Assembly (NCBI GenBank): GCA_903772945.1
Contig: CAICTM010000463.1
Location: 1 to 64,000, forward strand
From: Seminavis robusta
Taxonomy: Eukaryota > Bacillariophyta > Bacillariophyceae > Naviculales > Naviculaceae
Direction: 5' to 3'
Length of the DNA stretch: 64,000 nt
This document shows positions 42,427-54,015 of this stretch, piece after piece; the first letter of the stretch is position 1, and every line of letters starts with the position of its first letter. A program made the translations under genes and the position numbers. The notes below the pieces were generated by a model. The model did no database searches, was not told the DNA's origin, and was given only the letters and a program-made list of their open reading frames with translations.

Positions 42427-43269
42427 ATGGGAGGATCTCAGGCTTTATGCTTTGGAGCTTCGCGTCCCGAAACCACCAACCAACCCCAACCACCACAGCC
42501 CCACCAGAAGAAACAAGTGGACGAGCTGATGGCGGATGATGATACCTCTACTTCCAAGAAGGACGATAGTTCCAACTTGAAAGACAACAACTTGAACGAG
42601 GAAGATAATGATGATGTATACTTTATGCGTCAAGCATTAAAGGTGGCCGAAGCAGCCTTGGCCATTGGCGAAGTTCCCGTGGGATGTGTCATTGTCTTAT
42701 TGCCAAAAGACACCACTACTACTAGAGGTACCATTGTGTCTCACGGGGCCAATCAAGTCAATGCCACCCGAGATGCCAGTCGCCATGCCGAAGTTGTGGC
42801 CGTGGATCGCATGTTGACATTGGGGGCCTCGTCGGATCAATTGCGGCTCCCTCCCCACATTATGGCTCAATCCGCCACAACCCCAGAACAACAAAAGGCT
42901 CTGCAGGAAGAAAAGAATGCCATGGACGACGACGGTTGGGGATCTGGTCAAGTTTATCCCGTTTCCATTCTCTCTCAATGTCATCTCTATGTGACCTGCG
43001 AACCCTGCATCATGTGCAGTGCGGCCTTGGCAACGGTAGGAATTGGAAAGGTGATTTTTGGGTGTCGCAATGATCGATTTGGAGGATGTGGGTCCATTCT
43101 TTCCTTGCACACAGCAACCAGTGTGGATGATAAGGAAGATGGTTCTACAGACAAACCATTCCCGATTGTGGAAGGTGTCCTCAAAGACCAAGCCGTTCGG
43201 TTGTTGCGGTGCTTTTACGACCGAGAAAACTTTCATGCCCCAGATGATAAACGGAAACGAAAAAGCTAA
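42427..43269 (+). CDS. TAD2: tRNA-specific adenosine deaminase 2-like (TAD2/ADAT2)
   Basis: Single exon, 280 residues. The deaminase fold runs from about residue 66 to 250. The first zinc ligand and proton shuttle are in RHAE (H120, E122) and the second pair in EPCIMC (C194, C197). The tail motif FGCRNDRFGGCGS is typical of eukaryotic Tad2/ADAT2, the catalytic half of the heterodimer that turns A34 into inosine in tRNA anticodons. The N-terminal 65 residues are low complexity and acidic. The true start may be 42427 or the Met at codon 35 (42529). An insertion of about 45 residues between the two zinc boxes is longer than in yeast or human. The partner (Tad3) is not in the window. Confidence 0.9.
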   Translation: MGGSQALCFGASRPETTNQPQPPQPHQKKQVDELMADDDTSTSKKDDSSNLKDNNLNEEDNDDVYFMRQALKVAEAALAIGEVPVGCVIVLLPKDTTTTRGTIVSHGANQVNATRDASRHAEVVAVDRMLTLGASSDQLRLPPHIMAQSATTPEQQKALQEEKNAMDDDGWGSGQVYPVSILSQCHLYVTCEPCIMCSAALATVGIGKVIFGCRNDRFGGCGSILSLHTATSVDDKEDGSTDKPFPIVEGVLKDQAVRLLRCFYDRENFHAPDDKRKRKS

Positions 43270-44254
43270 GTACCACTGCATGTGGCTAGCTAGACTAGGA
43301 GTCTTGATATCTACATACGTACATGAGCTCAGCTACGGTAGCCAGCCATAGAATCATCTGTGAATGAAACTCGAGTGCAGACTGGTGTTACCGGTGCCAG
43401 TGCAAGCATGGTTTTGTCAACACTGCTCTGTCAGGCTGTCAGGGATGCAACCAGTGAATGCTCTCTGCCCTCCAAGCTTTGCTCGATACAATGACATGAA
43501 TGGAAACCCGATGTTGTCTAGGACCGTTCCAGAAGAAGTTGCAACAATAATTGCAACTGTCTGTGTGCACAGTTTTTGAGATGCAGGCGTTACAGTACGA
43601 GGTCTGGCTGTTGATTGTTCAGATTCGATTCGATTCATTTGATTTGTCATCTTATGTGGTTGTCATTGCTCATGTGATGAGGAATGATCAATCAACTCAC
43701 CCTAATTTTAAAAATGAATATGTATACAGTACTCGAGTATCTTCTTATCTTCTTTTCTGCTGGCTTGATTGGAAGCTTTTTGAGTTGGTTGTCATGTGCG
43801 GGGCTCGCCGATCGGGGTCGTTGTTGTCATCATTGCATCATTGGGGATTTTTGGGGGCCAACACTGCCAGCTTTGCAACAAGGAGGAGAGACTAGGAACT
43901 AGAAATACTAAGACAATATCCAGAATCACCACAAACAATGATCAACACCTGCAACAAAATCTTCGGCGCCTGTGGACACAATCAGACGTTTCATAAGTAC
44001 ATTTAATTTAGCCCAGCACTGACGAGTCGCAAAGGAGATGAAAGAGTCCTACCAAAACCAAAAGTTGCCATTTGTAAAATCCAGTCACTCTTTGCTACAG
44101 CAGTACGGTAAAGGTAGGGCACGGGTACGTCCAAGAGATGCACACGTTTGGCCATTCACGCTTGTGCACGGATCTTTGGATCTTCGGAGCTTCCCACCCC
44201 ACACAAAAATCACAACTAGACAACAGCAAAAACCTTTTCAACCAAAAGATCCAC
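43270..44254. other. Spacer, about 985 bp
   Basis: No gene recognised. Contains GCTAGCTAG and TTACCGGTGCC words and AT-richer DNA near 43620-43740. The far end is the promoter of the ankyrin gene at 44255. The frame could extend upstream to an ATG at 44138, but that adds 39 residues of ordinary sequence. Confidence 0.45.
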
Positions 44255-45832
44255 ATGCCCTCGTTGATAGAAACTCTTCACCAGGGCTATCTTAATGACG
44301 ATCTCTACAGTCAAGCCCAAGAGATCTTGGTTCAACAAGCTGGCCCGAAGCCAGAACCGGAAACGCTGCAAGAAGCCCTCCAAATAGCGTCCAGCAAGGG
44401 CCGCTTCGACGTCGTTGAACTGATCGCTTCCTGTTACACGGACATTGATGATCCGTTGGAATCGGTACTTGGTTGGACGAAATTGTTCCAGCTTGTAATT
44501 TATGGTACTACGGAAGAGCTGGAAGTAGCGCTACAAGCAGCAAAAGAAAACCAAGACATTCTGGAGCAGACGGACACCTGCCACCGAACTCCCTTTCTGT
44601 GCTCTATTTTGGTGGGAGATAGGGACAAAGCCCAACGATTGCTCCAAGCTGGTTCCAATCCATTGGCGTGTGGGCAGGAGGGAGAGCCACCTGTATTTTA
44701 CGCAATTTGCCATGACAACGTGGACATGCTCAACTTTCTGATCTCCAAATGGAATGGCGACAACCAGGACGGCGGCGGCACGTCCATTGTGGAACAGACA
44801 GATCGACTTGACAACACGCCCTTGATGCACGCTGTTCGAAAAAGAGCCGTCCAGTGTGTCAATGCATTGCTGCGAGAACACAAGGTCAATGTCTCGGGAG
44901 ACAACAACCCCCTTCCATCTCTGGTGGATGACAACCTTAATAGCAATTGCTCTACTACACCAGTCATCAGCAACACTACAACCAGGGAGATCCTATTTGC
45001 TCTGGTTCAAGCTGGGGCGCGAATGGAGGAGATGGATTCTGAAGATCGAGCCAAACTGAGGGGATACGCCAACACCTGGGGAAAGTGGGATGAGTTGCTA
45101 CCCACGGTTTCGGCTGATGATTTTGCAGACGGTTGTTGCGTACAGTTTGGGGATGCCAATCCTGAACGAGTAGAGGATCCGTTTTGGAAAGTCATGGTCC
45201 AGTGCGGTGCCAGTGCCTATAGTGCATTTGTCCAGTTTGAATCATCCGCCGCAGAGAGTTGCCGCCCCATTTGGTCGTTTGATCGATTTGGCAAGTCATG
45301 CACCTTGTTGCCTGATGGACGATTCGTCGAGATTGCTGGAGAACATGAAGATTACTATGACCCAGACTTCGCTATTTATAACGATGTCGTTGTGCACGAC
45401 GGAAAGGGCAACTGTGAATTTTACTCCTACCCAGAAGAAGTCTTTCCGTGCACAGACTTTCACACAGCTACCCTTGTACCATCATTGGAAGAACAACTGT
45501 CACAAGAAGAGGAGGTTGCTGCTGTTGCTGGTGGATCAATGATCTACATCATTGGATGTGTTGGATACCCGCAAGATCGCAGACCTGGCTTCACACCTGT
45601 CTTTGGATTGCATGTCGACACATGGAAGATGGAACGCATAGAGACTTCTGGGGACATGCCTGGATGGATTGCGCGTCACAAGGCAGTATACGACCCGCTT
45701 TCTTCCTCGATCTCCATCACGGGCGGTTGGATAATTGTGAACCCGGAAGAAGGAAGGGGCGTGGAGAACAAGGATGAATTCACCCTGAACCTGCAAACGA
45801 GGGCATGGACAAGGAAGTCTGCCACACCTTGA
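44255..45832 (+). CDS. Ankyrin-repeat protein with possible propeller-like C-terminus
   Basis: Start taken at 44255 (MPSLIETL), giving about 525 residues; an upstream in-frame ATG at 44138 is possible. The N-terminal half has helical ankyrin-like repeats (RTPFLCSILVGDRDKAQRLL, EPPVFYAICHDNVDMLNFLI, NTPLMHAVRKRAVQCVNALL at about residues 130-255). The C-terminal half has FGDANPERVEDPFWKVMVQ and then strand-rich sequence with VDTWKMERIETSG and GGWIIV, reminiscent of kelch-like blades, which in this kind of protein compare a recorded state or bind partners. No enzyme motif is seen. No signal peptide, so it is likely cytosolic or nuclear. Single exon. Confidence 0.7.
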   Translation: MPSLIETLHQGYLNDDLYSQAQEILVQQAGPKPEPETLQEALQIASSKGRFDVVELIASCYTDIDDPLESVLGWTKLFQLVIYGTTEELEVALQAAKENQDILEQTDTCHRTPFLCSILVGDRDKAQRLLQAGSNPLACGQEGEPPVFYAICHDNVDMLNFLISKWNGDNQDGGGTSIVEQTDRLDNTPLMHAVRKRAVQCVNALLREHKVNVSGDNNPLPSLVDDNLNSNCSTTPVISNTTTREILFALVQAGARMEEMDSEDRAKLRGYANTWGKWDELLPTVSADDFADGCCVQFGDANPERVEDPFWKVMVQCGASAYSAFVQFESSAAESCRPIWSFDRFGKSCTLLPDGRFVEIAGEHEDYYDPDFAIYNDVVVHDGKGNCEFYSYPEEVFPCTDFHTATLVPSLEEQLSQEEEVAAVAGGSMIYIIGCVGYPQDRRPGFTPVFGLHVDTWKMERIETSGDMPGWIARHKAVYDPLSSSISITGGWIIVNPEEGRGVENKDEFTLNLQTRAWTRKSATP

Positions 45833-46639
45833 ACGAAATCTGCGATCGATACAAGTAATGTATTTTATAGCGAACAATCTCTCCGATGTACCTGTATGCA
45901 TTGTGGAAGTCTGCTACCTGTAGTGGCTTACCGTGTCCTCATACATGGCCGTGGCTACCGGTAGTAGCTAGCCAGGAGGCTTTCTGGGTTTTTGGCAAGC
46001 GAGGAAGCATTTGGGACGTCATGGGATTCATACGGGTGCCGTGCCAAAATCCTCGAAGTGGGCTCTCACCAGTCAAGTGCCGAAACCCCAATTGAAAATA
46101 TGCTTACTAAAACGCGCCAGTTGAGAAAAGAGAGGTAGGTAAAAGCCTGGTATGCACTGGGTCTCCTCTAGGTTCTTTCGAAGCGTGATTTGCTTGCAGC
46201 TGACAGAATGGTCCGTTTTGTATCCGCCGTCAGGACAGAACAGCATGAGGCGCCATCACTGGTGACACCGTACCAAGCTCCATTGATTGCCTTCATCGAA
46301 GCTTATTGAACGCAAAGCGACAGTGAACCTTGATAGATACGACGATACAGGTACCACTGATCAGATATCAGATGATTGACGGGAGTCCTCCCAGCTAGCG
46401 TATGGAAGAGGAATGTCGATCGAAGATGTTTAGAAGGAAATATTAGGCAACACTGATACGAAGCTACCGGTAGCGGTAGGACGAAAATGGAAAGCCAAAT
46501 GAAATTGAAATTTAGAAATGCATGATTGTATATTCTAGCTAGTGCCATCTCCACACAGTTGGAGGGCCCTTGCATTTGCTTGTTAGTATACAACCATGGA
46601 ACGAAAATTCCAATGAGTCCTAGCATGCAGATTGTTGAT
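45833..46639. other. Spacer between convergent genes, about 800 bp
   Basis: No gene. Two copies of the palindrome CTACCGGTAG (about 45955 and 46464-46473) are present. An ORF at 46303-46626 (minus) has no supportable features. Confidence 0.5.
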
Positions 46640-47331
46640 TTAACTCAAGGCATATCCCGAAAGGAAGAGAAGGAAGAAGGCACCAAGCCCTCCGAAGATT
46701 GCAAGATTTTTCTACGAAAAAGCAATGTCGAAGAAAAGGTGTCAGGGATGGAATAACGACATTGGCATCAAAGCAGCGAAAACAACCCACTGCCGAAGAT
46801 AAAATATCTTACCTGTCCTGCAGTCCACGCGTTGGTACCAAATCCATATCCTTGGTTAACTTCGAATCCTGGAATCTCTTCCACCACTTCATCGAAGGAA
46901 TCCTTGGATGCCCGGCAGACAGGACAACGCCAATTTGCTGGAAGCTCTTCGAACTTTGTTCCTGGATCGATCATTCCTCCAATCATCATTTTATCTCCCT
47001 TTTCTTCGTCATATTCCCAGTCGCAGTTGGTGCATTTGTAGATACCAGTGCTCTTTTTCATGAAAACCTCTTGCGCCCGAAGTTCCTCGGCTCGACGTTG
47101 TTTTTCCATTTGAAGCTTGGTCTCCGCGTCCATTTCTACCTCTTCCATCGGATCCACTTCAACAGCAGAGCTGTCAGCAGACACTTCTTCCATTGCTGGG
47201 GCTGCAGGCTTTTCGGGCTCACTCATCCTCAGAATTATCGATCTGGGAGCATTCATGCTAGTTCTCGTGACAGGAACCGTGAAAGCATTGCAGAAGCTCA
47301 AAAGGGAGAAGAAAAGAATCAGCTTGATCAT
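46640..47331 (-). CDS. RBD1: Membrane-anchored plastid rubredoxin (RBD1/RubA type, 196 aa)
   Basis: Exons 47331-46813 and 46711-46640 with a 101-bp GT-AG intron. Residues 1-16 are a signal peptide followed by NAFTVP, the diatom plastid motif. Residues 40-90 are acidic and coiled coil-like. The rubredoxin domain has C100, C103, C136 and C139 (YKCTNC, WRCPVC) holding one iron. The second exon encodes a single C-terminal membrane helix ([13 protein letters not shown]), then stop. This layout matches cyanobacterial RubA and plant/algal RBD1, which act in assembly of photosystem I clusters or photosystem II in the thylakoid membrane. Splitting the anchor onto its own short exon means that unspliced message would give a soluble form with a different tail. 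Confidence 0.9.
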
Positions 47332-47725
47332 CTTGAAACAACACTAAATGTAACACAACAGCAAAATAATGTGATCAGTGGTCGAGATGATGACTTTGCT
47401 TCGGGCTTGGCCACGGTTGCTATGACACAATCATCAACAAAAGATTCGATTCGGGTGAATCAGCACCTTGATGTGGTGTCTCAATTGTTTTTGTTGCTTC
47501 CACCCAACACGTCACTGTTTTGTGTCCCGAGATGATGATCAGTCGCGTCCAAATGAGCGTCCGCTTGCCGTGGAAGTGCATTGACGCAGTACCGTTACGA
47601 TTTGCTTGAAGCCAGTTACTGTTGCACAGTAGGCCTCTACTAGCTACCGTAGCCACCGGATGGCTTGGCTAGCACAAGTACTAGTAGTGGAAATCAACAG
47701 TCATATGATTTAACTATTTACGGTA
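47332..47725. promoter_or_regulatory. Upstream region of the rubredoxin gene
   Basis: 394 bp between the rubredoxin start and the stop of the next minus-strand gene. AGCTACCGTAGCCACCGG lies near 47644. No other signal seen. Confidence 0.4.
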
Positions 47726-50700
47726 CTACCAAAAGAATCCTCTTTCTGACTGTCGTTGCAGTTCCTTCGCCATCCTGGCAAACTCTGCCGAAGAGTCCAC
47801 CATCTGCGAGGTCTTTTCACCAAGGGATTCAAGCTTTTGGCCCCGGTCCAGCAGAGCGTTTCTCGTCTGATTCAAAGAGTCCGTGAGCCCACCCACATCA
47901 GCGCCAACTGCAGCTGGTTTCGATTCAGACTCCTCTCCGAGCAGCATGTTAGTGGCCTTCTCCATCACGTTCCCAAACAACGAATCTCGTTGTGCGTCCT
48001 CGTCTGCCCTCGCTTGTCTAGCCTTGGCATGATCTTCCTTCATTTTGTTGATTTGAGTTTCATTTTCCACCCTCTTCTTATGCGCTTCCTCTCGCTGCGC
48101 CGTCGCCTGGTCAGAATGGGCCAAAGCAAACTGGCCGTCGCTGACACGAACTTCCTTGCCGTCATGAACAACACGCTTGGAAGAGCAGTCGTCGCATACA
48201 AACCGTTCTGTCACGCGGCAACGATGTTTCCGATTCATAATCGACCCAAACTCACTCCAACAAATGGCACAGGACTTTTCGCTGCAACCACCCGCAACGA
48301 CCTTCTCCGTGTAAGCAGAATCCTGTTCAAACGGAGGAGAGAAATTGGTTGTGGAGGATATCGTTTTAATCTCTTGCCAAGCTTTTTTACAAGCCTGCAA
48401 TTTTTCGTTGCCTCCCAGCACGGCCACAATCTTCTTGTTCGATTCGACTTTGAGCGTGCTCCGATCGTACGCGTCTATATGAAGTCCATCCGAATCAGCG
48501 TGATGGCCGGCAGTCTGTTCCTTCTTCGCTGCGAATAGGCGCAGCGTGGGAGGTGGATCCAGCGAAGGTCGAGCACCGTTGCGCACAAGCGCGTCGCACG
48601 TCTCCTCGAGAACCTTCATGATACACGCCAGGAGACCTTCGTTTATCCGACCTCGTAAATTGTCAGCCTCCAAGGCGGCACAACCGAGAATCTGAATTGG
48701 AGCAAAGCCAACAAAATCCTCCAGTTCAGGAAGAGAACTGCAGCCAAGCCGATCAATCCGTTCATTGGGCTCAAAACCATATCGTATCAACGTTAGAATT
48801 GTTCTGTGGCAGACAAGAGAAATGGGTTGAGGAAAGCATCTTGCATTGTAGAGAAGAAATTCAGCATTGGAAGAAACTTACCGAGCAACGGTATTATTGT
48901 GAGGGTCGCTAAAGGGCCCGAGAGGAACGGTTCCATCGTTGTCATAGAAAGATTGGATTTCTTTGATCAGTGATACCAAGGCAGTGTGGAGGGGATACTG
49001 CCACAACGCCCCAATCGAAGTACCAACTTGCTCACCCACGACATCTGACGGTAGAGGAAAACGCACCGAGGAGCGACGCAACACCTCGTTCAAATCTTCT
49101 GGACGCCACTGGGCAGCAAGGACGTTCTGAGGCCACCGAAGCTCAGAGGCTTTCATATCTGACGGAAACATTTTGCCACCCCAGGCTTCCAATGCCATGA
49201 TGCATCTACTTAGAGCTGCAGGGTCACTCTCTCCATTCGCGCCTCTCCCAGCAGTCGCCGCCAGGTACATAGGGGTTCGACCCAAACTATCCAAGGCATT
49301 GGGGTTTGGGTTTACTGGATACTGAGCTGCAAGCAACAGAGACACACTTTTGTGGTCCAGGTTCTGTGCGACAATGTGTAGCGGTGTCAGGCTCTTGAGC
49401 CTTTCCGTAGCATCGCCGATTGAAGAAGGGGGTTCTTCAATCATATCTGCTCTTGCGCCTGCTTTTACAAGTAAAGCAACAGCGAGGCTGAAACGACGGA
49501 AGCATGCATAATGGAGTGCCGTGAACCCCGAATCATCAACCGCATCTGCAATGCGACCATGCAGAAAGGCATTGTTGGGGCTTGTTGACACAATGTTGTG
49601 CTTCGACCGTCTCATAGCTGTTAAGATAGCTTTTTCAAGAAGTTTCTCACTCCCCAGAACGACATAAGAGTGCAATGTTCCCAATATCAGTTGATGCTTC
49701 CAAGATGCATTAGCACTTGTTGAGGCAGTTTCATCGTAGTGTGCCTTGCAGATTGCCTGCTTCAATCGCAGTTCGACAGTTGTCGTCTCCAGGAATGCGC
49801 TGCTATCTGTATAGGATACACCGTGCTTTGAAGGAATTGCTGTCAGTGCAATCGTCCCCGTGGGAGTCAAGAGGCTGAAGCAAGAGAGTTTTCTGAAATC
49901 GGCATGCAGCTGGTCGGTGTTTTCTTCAACAGAGGTTGGGGTTGTGAGTGGGGACAGCCGCAGCTTGCATGACATGGGCTCCATGGCCGCATCAACAATC
50001 AAGAACGACGAGAGAGCATTGCTGTCAGGTTCTGATCCGACTGGAAGGTCCAGTACATCTCGTAGCTCTTCCACATTCTTTGCATAGCGAAGCAGCATTA
50101 TAAGGCTTGGCTCCGAATAAACAACGAGTTTTCGAGGTTGGTACTCATCCGCCGAAGTTCCCCCACCGAATATGTTCCAGCCCTTCTTCTCGTTCACAAC
50201 AAGCTTCTCAACATACTGGACGTGTTCAACTTTCCGGACACCGGCATACGACATCCACCTCAAGTTGTCCCATCCACTGAATGCAAAGTCTGACTCTGCT
50301 CGTGGAAATACCACCTCGCCGCCAACAATTGTGACCTCTTCATCTCGTAGTGACAATCTGGGTTCGGGGGATTCATTGGCTTCTTGAAGCCCCCCCTCCG
50401 CAGCCGGAGAATCGGCCCCATTGCCAGCATCATCAGATTTTGATTCTCCGTCCGCTTTGGCCGCCTCAACAACACTGCTCTCGACTTCCCCTTGCGTCTT
50501 GGTTCCCTCCTCCTTGCAAGCTTCACTTGCCGCCTCAGCCTCAGAGTCTTGAGTTTCTCCCGTGTCTGAAGCAGTCTCAGTCGTCTCCTTCGTTTCGGCA
50601 TTGTTGATATCATCAACATTTCTATCATTTTCATCCTTTACATCAATTTCTATACTTGCTACATTGTCGCTCTCCGCACTTCCACTTGCCACAACATTCA

Positions 50701-52862
50701 CACTTGCATCTCCACTTCCATTGTCCACATTTAACGCTTCGATACTTTCAGGTTGCTGTACTGTGGAAGACCCAAACCAAGTAAGCACAAACAAACTAAA
50801 ATAGATAACAGTAGGGACGCGGTATCCTTTGATTACTGTGGATTCAACTTACGGATTGAGCCGCCACACTATCGGCGACAGCTTCGTTTCCATTGGCAGG
50901 CGAAGGACGAAACATTGGGCTCTCCTCCAGCATCATTTCTCCCATTCTGGAATGGGTTTCCAAGAAAGCCTGTCTTTCTTCTTCCTCTGCCAACCGTCGT
51001 TGTTCCCTCACAGCCTGAGGAACTTCGCTAAGTTCCTTGGCTACCAGTAGCACGATCGGTCGAGGGCTAAGCCGGATCAACGCAACAGTGTCGCCCCACA
51101 TAATGTTGGTAATGGGCCTTCGAATATCCACACCTGCCGCTTCTCGAATGACATCTCCCGCTTGGATATCTCCCTTGCGCGCCACAGGCGAAGAAGGGGT
51201 CTCTTTTGTGACAGACAGGACACGAACGATACCATCTGGGCCACGGTTGAGTTTGATTCCCAATGATTCCGAGAAAAAGGAAATTTCACGCTCGGGACCG
51301 CATCTCAAGGCACTAGGAGAACGTGGAGATTGTTGGGGCCAATGCTTGGGCATGGACGGCAAATTGGGAGTCGAGTTGATTGCCTGTTCACGGGGAACAA
51401 ACCGAGGAGGAGGAAGTTTTGGAACCATGGCAGATTTGCTGGGTGATCTCCGCGATATTGGGTTGTGAGCAGATTCTGCCACTGCAGCCGATGCTTTCTG
51501 AAGATACGCCTGATCAAATTGGCTGAGGGACTCTCCTTCGGGGAGCATCCTCAAAGTGTTATCAAACGCTTCCACAGCGTCTTCAAACTCTTTCAAGTAG
51601 AACATGGATTTGGCCAAGGTAGAATAGGCCTCGGCAGATGGCTTTATTTTGATTGCCAATTGTGCATCGTTGCGCGCGCTGGCGTGTCGACGACTTCCAT
51701 TCAAGGCATGAGCCCGTCCCAGATGAAGTTGTGGAGATAAGTTGGGATCATCAGGGACGAGAAAGAGGGCAGCCGTGTATTCCTCAATCGCCTGTTTGTA
51801 TTGTTTGTTGGCCAAAAACTGATTGGCGCGTTTCTGAATGTTCAAGGCTTCATCGAAATCTGGATCTTCGTCGTCTCCGCCAATGTCCAAAGTCAGAGCT
51901 CGCCCCCCACCAAACCTCATTTTCTGGTTTCTACCAGCAATCGCATTGGCAATAGCCGGATTGGTGTTTGCTTTCTGAAATTCTCCCGAGACAATGGCGG
52001 CACTGGCATTGGGATCGGAAGCAATACTGTTGACTACAGTGTGTTGGACCGAAGACTCGGCAACGGAGACATCTTCCCCTCGAGCATAGCGTTGTGCTTT
52101 TTCCTGCTGCTTGGCCAACTTGGCCTTTGCCTTTTCCAAGTAGGTTTGTGTGACCTGATTATCTGGTTCATATTGGATAGCATCTTCGTAAGCTGCCACG
52201 GCACCCGCATAATCTTTGAGAAAATACAACGCTTGGCCCAATCGAGCATGGGCTTTTCCAAAGGTAGGAGCAAGAGCCACGGCTCGGCGTGCATCTGTGG
52301 CAGCCGCACTGTAGCGCTTCAAAGAGAGCAAAGCTGCAGCACGGTTGGACAAGAAGACATGGGATGACGGGCCCACAGGAGATAACTGTAGAGCCGCGGA
52401 GTAGGCATTGTAGGCACGGGTATACTCCTGTCAAAATTGGAAAAAAGATAATGGTCAGGGGTATACATGTACTCGGAACGCTTGCAAAGAATTCGCACAG
52501 ACGCGAGATAACGAAAAGGAAATATGAATGCATATACCCACCTGAGCTGCCATGTGCTTGTTACCCAAAGCTTTCATACGCTCTGCCTCCTGATGAAGCT
52601 CTTCTAGCTGAGCTAAATCCAGCAATGCTTCCTCCCCATCAATGCCTCCACTGCCATTCTGGCTTTTGTTGGTGGGAGGCTTCGGCGGCGAAGAAGTATC
52701 ATGAATCATGGGGGAAGAAGACGAAGGTGTTGGGCTGGTCTTCGGGACGCGATAATCGTAGTCCGAGTCAACTCCAACTCCGGTGTTGGAGTGAGGCGAA
52801 AGTCTCATCGTCTCGACGAAGGATATCTGAGCAGAGTTTCGCTCGAGATTGCTCCCAACCAA
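47726..52862 (-). CDS. TPR-PDZ-ankyrin-FYVE-like-R-SNARE protein (1,615 aa, 4 exons)
   Basis: Exons 52862-52542, 52427-50853, 50755-48882 and 48803-47726; each junction has GT/AG and keeps frame (phases 0, 0, 2). Residues about 95-210 are three TPRs (MKALGNKHMAAQ|EYTRAYNAYS, FLSNRAAALL, AHARLGQALY) of the co-chaperone type, with a second TPR block at about 305-415. A PDZ-like domain lies at about 490-570 (GPDGIVRVLSV, GDIQAGDVI). After an acidic linker (650-760) comes an unassigned region, then two to three ankyrin repeats at about 1045-1150 (GFTALHYAC, LTPLHIVAQN). A FYVE-like zinc finger follows at about 1436-1470 (CAICWSEF...RKHRCR...VCDDC; one Cys of the usual eight is absent). The last 55 residues are an R-SNARE helix with the zero-layer Arg in LLDRGQKLE and no membrane anchor. 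Probably acts in endosomal or vacuolar membrane tethering and fusion. Confidence 0.8.
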
Positions 52863-54015
52863 ATCGAAGCTCTACTAACTAAACTACCAGGAGCTGCCTC
52901 CGTGTTGTGTCCACGGCCATGGTGATGATAGCCAACACGAAAGAAACGGCTTGCTCATGCACTGGCCCTCCCTCATTGGTTCACGGTATTTAGGCAGGGG
53001 TGAGATCCTGCGTGTCATTTCTCGTAAGTGTGGAACGTAAACCTTCTCCTAATAATCTTCCTCAACGTTTTGAAGACCCACACTTGCTCCACTTCCTCTT
53101 CGCTTTTCGATTTGATTTGGTGTCGAATATTCTACATCGTACCGGTACATCGTACATCGTACAGTCGTACTAGTACCCTCCTCTCAGATCGCGCAGCTTG
53201 CAAAATGCTACCTGGTACCAGCATGCGAGCTAGCACCGGTACATGCCATAGTCCACTCTAACTGCACCATAGTAAGCATATTGCAGGCGGGTTACTTTCC
53301 TGTGAGTTGAATCTGCTGGTGGCTCGAGGCTGCGAGGGTCTCCCATTTTCCCTTTTAGCTAGAAACGCTGTAGCTAGCTAGGTGGCCTGACTGGACAATC
53401 TCACGACTGCTCATAGCCGGCTACCGGTAGCTAAATACAAAAAACAGCTTGAGTGCACGGGGCGGTACCGTACTTGAGCGAAGTCCAATCATCGGCAATG
53501 GCAACTACTTTGACTATCAGAAACACTTCCAGAATCACGGCGTGCCTTCTCGCACTTGCCAAAATCTGGTCCGAACATAAACAAAATACTAACAGTAGCC
53601 AGATAGGAGAAACCAACCGCATCATTCTAAAATCAGCCAGGAAGATAGCTACCAGCCAAAACTGCTTGGTTACAATGATGCTTGTACCAATAGTTTGGAG
53701 AATCTATCTGTGAGAACGGGCACTCTCACAAGTTTTGATAGCTACAAGAAGTTCACTCCGACTCTTCACCCGTTCTGCCCCGTAGTAACTTGTATTCTCA
53801 TGTTCCCCTCCAGCTACGCCTCTCTATGCCCATGGCACGCGGACATGACATACAAGTTGTATCAAATTCCTTTAGGTTACTATCTCATTCTTTCTTTATT
53901 CATAAATCATGTATGTAAATGCTGAAACGAGTTGCATGACTTGTAGCATGCCTGTGCAATGCGATTGTAGGTAGGTAGCAATGAAGACGATGTCCTCCCT
54001 ATCAACAACAGTAGT
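52863..54015. promoter_or_regulatory. Spacer of about 1.15 kb, promoter side of the SNARE gene
   Basis: Upstream of the TPR-SNARE gene and downstream of the desaturase. Contains ACCGGTAC (53141), CACCGGTAC (53234), GCTAGCTAGG (about 53376) and CTACCGGTAG (53421-53430). No gene recognised; the small ORFs lack support. Confidence 0.5.

Noticed and set aside
46699-47535. 278-codon plus-strand frame
   Set aside because: Antisense to the rubredoxin gene, whose four cysteines and anchor exon are unmistakable.
47756-48538. 260-codon plus-strand frame
   Set aside because: It lies antisense to the last exon of the TPR-SNARE gene, which has clear domains and splice logic; the plus frame has none.
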